From: Phoronis australis
Taxonomy: Eukaryota > Phoronida > Phoronidae
DNA: 64,000 bases
Direction of reading: 5' to 3'
Assembly (NCBI GenBank): GCA_002633005.1
Contig: NMRA01000657.1
Location: 38,342-102,341 of the forward strand
Shown here in pieces: positions 24,201 through 30,200 of this stretch. Position 1 is the first letter of the stretch. Every line of letters starts with the position of its first letter. The notes under the pieces are model-generated. The model did not search any database and had not been told where the DNA came from. It saw only the letters and a program-made list of their open reading frames with translations. Both the position numbers and the translations under genes were made by a program.

Positions 24201-27200
24201 ATATTAGGCCTTTAAGACCTCATGCAGACTATATTATGCACGCGCATTTGTAGCCTAGAGTTTATCAGCTGATTAAGCTACCAAGGTCTCAGAGATCAAT
24301 GCTTGATTACAAAATAGCAAATGTCTGACCCGTGATGCCCAAAGGTTTTACATTCCTTCGTCAATATGTCACTAATCCTGCACCCAGTCACAGCCTCGCG
24401 GTTTCATTATTTGTATGAATTTTATGAGGTGGGCACGGGTGCTACGAGGTGAACTCCTACTTTCTGACTCCCCGTGTGCTGTGCGTGTGGATCACTTCCT
24501 TACTCTAGTCTGAAGACGTTGCAATGCCTCCTCCACACGGTCGTCATCGAGATTCATGTCGTTACGATACGTTTCAGTCATAAACCTTGCACTTCCTCTA
24601 ACGTTTGGCCCCCGGAGCTTATCAGACTCCGTTTTGACGGTTGGTCTAATGCTGAAACACCATCTGCGGCCACAACGACGATGAAGGGACCTCAGCGGCC
24701 GTCGGCACGCTTCTCAACAACACATGAGATATCCAGAAATGCCGAGAGCCTTACATATCTCTCTGATCTTTGTAATGAGAAAAGAAAACAGGCACACCTA
24801 GTCTAGACACGGAAGCAAAACACTAGATAGAACAGTGCTGCATTCGGCCATTGCACTTCAGTAGCTTCAGTTTTCAGACCTTCATCACCCTCGACTCCCA
24901 TGAGACAGTGAGCATAACTTACACCGATTACTGAGCGGAATTGCACAATATGACGACATCTGGACTTAGGGTTGTAAACACTATTAGTTGCAGAGCTGCG
25001 CCTGTGTATTGTTGTCAACGCTCATGCACCATTTCCGTATCAGTGGAAATTACTCGCGTCTTCTCCTAACTGCTTGGAATGTCCTTGGAAACCTTTTTGT
25101 GTTGGTGCCTCACCAAATCAATTACAATTTAAACATATTTCAAAACCTTACCAATTCTTCAAGTATATTTTCTTTCGTAATTTATACACTTTAATTTGAC
25201 AGCACGTGTTGAAGAGTTCCAACACTTCCACATCCCTTCCACCAATAGCCCCCTTCTCGTTTTCGCAATTGACTTCGTAGTACAAGGAAAATGATAACGC
25301 TGTACCGAAATAAAATCTGTTGACGAAAATTTCCTTTTGGCAATCACGGCTTTCTGATGTTATCCAAGACCCTAATACCAAAAGCAAGGGCGTTCATTCT
25401 CGTTCATTTTCGTCCCAAACCTCTGCTAAAACCAAGATCCCCTTACCTTTTACAGAAGCTGACGAGGCCTTTTAAAGGGGATTGTGCCCCATTCGTGTCG
25501 ACCTCTGACTATACTCCATATGTAGTTTACAGCTACATGAAGCTTAATCCATAAAGCAGCAATAAATTGATAATCACGTTTAGAAGGTGATCATACAAAA
25601 CTTTTCCGATAAATCAATGTCTACCAAAATGTATCTTTTCGGTCAAGATGGATTGTCAAATTTAAATGTTCATCAAAAAGTCTCGGAGAAGCATTCGCCA
25701 TCAAAATGTTTGCGTGAAGTCCAGATATGGCAGCTTCCGGTAAGTAAAAACGAAAACCAATCGCTTTCGGAAGTGACCGTTCGTATTCAGCAATGAAGCA
25801 ACAATTTCAAGCATAGAAGGCGTAATCCAATATTGAATAAATGGCTGATTACCATACACTGTATAAAAATACTGAATCAGCCTTGTAGAAAGTTCACCAG
25901 GTGCGCAACGAGTAGATAGAGATGTTATAAAGCCATTGAAGAGATACTGCGGCAATAGCACAGAAAATGCGACCTATTTATCCCAGAGCTGAAAGATTAA
26001 GCGATTTATATTATCAATTTTAAACAATATGGAATTTAGTTACTCACTTTTACCACCACAGTGCTTACAGGCCTTGGGACAAACCGTATCCATCAAAATC
26101 TTGTATTTCTCCATTGTACACGCGCCTACAGCAGCCCAAAGAGTACATTCCTCCATTTTGTCCTCGCATTCTTCGTAATAGAAAGGGATTTGCTGAAAAC
26201 TATTCCTGACACCACCGACAAAATGCGTTTATTGTACAATGAGATTAAACATTAAGCATGCAAATTCAAGCCAGAGTTTTTGTGAATTGGCGTTTGTGGT
26301 TTGCAGAGATGAAAAGAAAACAACAATTCGTGTATAAATTGACTTCAAAATTGCTGATATAGCATTCACATAATTGTAAAACTGAAAACGTAAGTGACAA
26401 ACTACACTACGTCCTGCTACGACGTTACCATTCAAAATGATTTATAACCGGCGCTAGAGATGATTTATTTGCTACACGTTAAGCTGGTTTGTGATTTTTA
26501 ATTGCGACTTTAAACGGTTTACAGTTTAGTACTCACTTTCAGGGCCGCCAATGCACAGCTCGCAGGCTTTCGGACAGTTCGCGTCCATGTATGCCTTGTA
26601 TGGTGAATTTCGACATTCCCCTACAGTAGCCCAATAGCCACAGAAGGGATGTTTGTTCTTGCATTCTGCGTAAAGAAGAGGAATGTGCTGGGCGTATTCT
26701 ACTTTAAAATTAGATATTACGCGTGTAAGATCAAGCCAGAAATCATTCCTTGTGAATGGCAGTTCGTGATTGCTGAGATGAACAGAAAACGACAATTCGA
26801 GTTTAAACCAAGTTGATATAGCATTAACATAATAGTAAAACTGAAACGTAAGCGACAAAAAGCACAACGTTCTACTGCGGTACTAGCAAACATTACGGTT
26901 TATAAATGTTAGATGGTTATTTTTGAAAGAACTATCTGTCCCAGACCTAAACAATTAAGTAACTTTAAATTAACAACAATGCAAGAGATATTTCTAAATT
27001 ACTCACCACACAGATCGCAGGCTCTAGGACATTTTTTGGACATGTATGTATTGTATTTTTGATGTGTGCAGTAGCCAAGATCAGCCCAAGCCTCACAGTT
27101 ATTGCTTCCGTCCTGGCAATCTGCGTAACGACAAGGAATCTGGGGAAAAGTGTTTCTGACGCCATTCCACAAACAAAGAGAACGTATTGCGCTACAAATC

Positions 27201-30200
27201 ATACGAATGCAAATTTTAGCCAGAAATCCATTGTAAAATTGAGGAGTTTTTGACTAATACTCTAGAAAATAGAACGACGTTTGGCAGAAATTACAACGTA
27301 TTCCGGATCCAAGTCTAATAATCAAGAACATGTATTCTACATTAACCATAAGCTCTAGCTAAGAATCAGATGACCTGAGCATCATACTGTAAGTGCCGAG
27401 ATGAAGTTAGATCTGTAAACTAAAATTGACAAATTATCTTCAAGTTAATCTAAAACACTAATGATAAATCATGGAAATTTGAAAAAATTGAAAACCAAGT
27501 GAGACAAAACACAATCTTAGTCTGCGACATTAGCATACATAATGACTTATAATTACAAATAAAAATGTCAAGGGCAATCTGGTAGCCGGACCCAGAAACG
27601 TGTTGCAATTGTCGCAACCTTTTTCTTAACATTTTACTAATAGTTGATTATCCCAGACATATTTTTCATTTACACACAGGTGACCTAAAGTCGTGAATAT
27701 AAGCATACTACCCAATTCCCGTTAGCAACTGCTCATGTGATGTCATATATCTGCCTTTACAAATATACGTGTTTTGACAATCTTAATCCTTGTTTGTATC
27801 CGTAAGCAGAGTTTTAAAACGGTGTCTGCCATTTTGAATGAGGCCTTAAAGTCGTGAACGTTTCGTTTAGACGGAAATGCACGAAGTATGATCACACAAG
27901 TCAACTACAGTGCTAACAGTTACTCTAGATGGCATAAAATTGCATTGCATTGTTTATTGATTCAGTTTCAATTGAAATAAATTGTTATATGTTTTGCACC
28001 CAACTTTGATGTGCACAGACGTTTTCAGTGAGGTTGTTCACCTAAATCGCTAAGAACCCAGCATGAATTATCACACTGTTTTTAATATATATTTGAAAAA
28101 AGAAGCCACTCACTCACTGTTGTTATCATATTGTGAATACGAACACGTCCGGGTATTCGTTTGACGTTCTTAAGCAGACGAACGCTGGAAACTTCAACGC
28201 CAGATGTCGCAGGACCTCGCAGAAGAGGAAATAAGATCGTTCACGACTTTAGGGCACTGACGACTTTAGGACCGCTGACGGTAACTGACGTTTAGGGGGT
28301 TAAGAATTTTATCTTAATTTGTTTTCGCATAATCTAACTGTTAGACCTGTCGAGTCAGTCATTATTTTAACTCGGTTGTCATTAGTTCTGTAGTTATTTG
28401 AGTTTGTTTATTATGAGTCAGTCAACATGCGGCACGGTTGCTACATTGCCGGGATGTGCTCATTATCGTCTCACGCGCACACTGCGGTATGCCACTATAT
28501 CGCTTTCCGAAAGATGACACACTCTGCCGCGCTTGCCTCGTTCGTGTGAAGAACGCAGCGTTACCCGACCACGTAACGTGCAAAGCAGTGGAGAATTACC
28601 GAGTATGTGGCACGCATTTTCTGCCGTCGGATTACGAAAGATACGTACAACGCCTGGAGAATGATGCCATATCGTCGCTATGGATTCCCGGCAGTGCTCC
28701 GTCACCACCCCCGTGAAGTGCATTTTTGAAGCGAAAAGCTTCGTGGCCTCTTCAGTTACTGCAGGACCTTGATATACTGCGACCCGTGCCTCCGAACGAA
28801 CCCCAGAGCGTGCAATTTCAGAAACTAGCAGTGATTCGCCCTTTGCTGGTGTTGTCGGCAGCCCAGAACTTGTAAGTTGCCCTTCAGGAATGTTGAGTAG
28901 TGGGAGTTAATACAGGCCCAGTTCGACACCCAGTGATTAGGACAGTCCAGTCAACTGTGTGTCACGCACGTCACTGTGAAATGGGTCGCCAGCTCCAGCC
29001 ATGTACAGGTTACTACAAACTAAACGATCTCTAAAACCAACGTCATTGAGTTCTCTAACAACCTTGCTTGCCGTAGGCTACTCATACATAGGAAGTGGTG
29101 ACAACAACTTTCAGGGAACCACCATGAAAAGAACAGTAGAACAGATCCTAGCAATAAACGCAGGAACAACATGGCGGGATTTTCCTAAGCCCATTAACGT
29201 CACTTCCGGTGTAGGGCACAAAAACTTAATTAAATTACGAGATGCCATAATTAACTGAAAATATGTCTGGGATAATCAACGAACCTTATTTTAGTAAAAT
29301 GACATGAACAAGGCTCACTTCTTCTTTACAATGTTTGGTTATTTCCAAATGGAAATCTACGTGTAAGATACACGCTAAGAGCAGCAGATTACACTGACGA
29401 GTTACTATCTAAACACAATAGAGTCGACAAACCACCAGCAAGTAGGATGTTTACCTAAACAACGTTGATCAATCAGTGTCCCGAGGCGGACGAGTCCACA
29501 TTTCTAAAATATCACAAAAAACAAATCCCACAAAAACATTGCCTGATTGTACAAAATAATTCCCACTATTTTTTCAAGTACAGAGGTTATAGTGATTAAA
29601 CCTGAAAGATGAAGTAACTTTCAATTGCTTAATTTGAACGACATAGGAATTAATTCTAAGTCACTAACCACAGAGATTGCAGGTTTCGGTGCAATTCTCT
29701 GCCATTTTTTCCTTGAATCGTTCGTCTGTACAGTAGCCAAGACGAGCCGAGTCCTTACAGGCTGTGTCTTTGTCCTTGCAATCTGCGTAATATAAAGGAA
29801 TTTAATGAAACCTGTGTCTGACGTCATTTCACAAATCAAACGAGCCTGTTAGACACTTATTGAGTAAGTGCAATGTTATAATTTGGGCAGAAGTCAAGAA
29901 CATGGTCAGATGGAATGTGGTAGCTGAAGTGTACTTAAGAAATAACACAACAGATACGACTAAGAAATACAATGTCAGAGATCTGTGTGTTAGTACGAGG
30001 ATCGGTCAACAGGACACTCATTCAACAAGTGTCGAGTCCTACAGCTTGGATAGGAGATATGTTAAGGTTAATTAATTGACCTTATAACTACAGAGGATGA
30101 TATCGTACACTGTACTTACATTGCAAGTGTACTTAAGTAGCATCAGGTTCCACTTGCATTAATGACCGATCATTAAATAAAAATCAATTACTGGATTTAA

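Noticed and set aside
24474-24806. 110-codon plus-strand frame and antisense frames at 24.4-24.8 kb
   Set aside because: Stops interrupt the antisense candidate and neither strand has a recognised domain.
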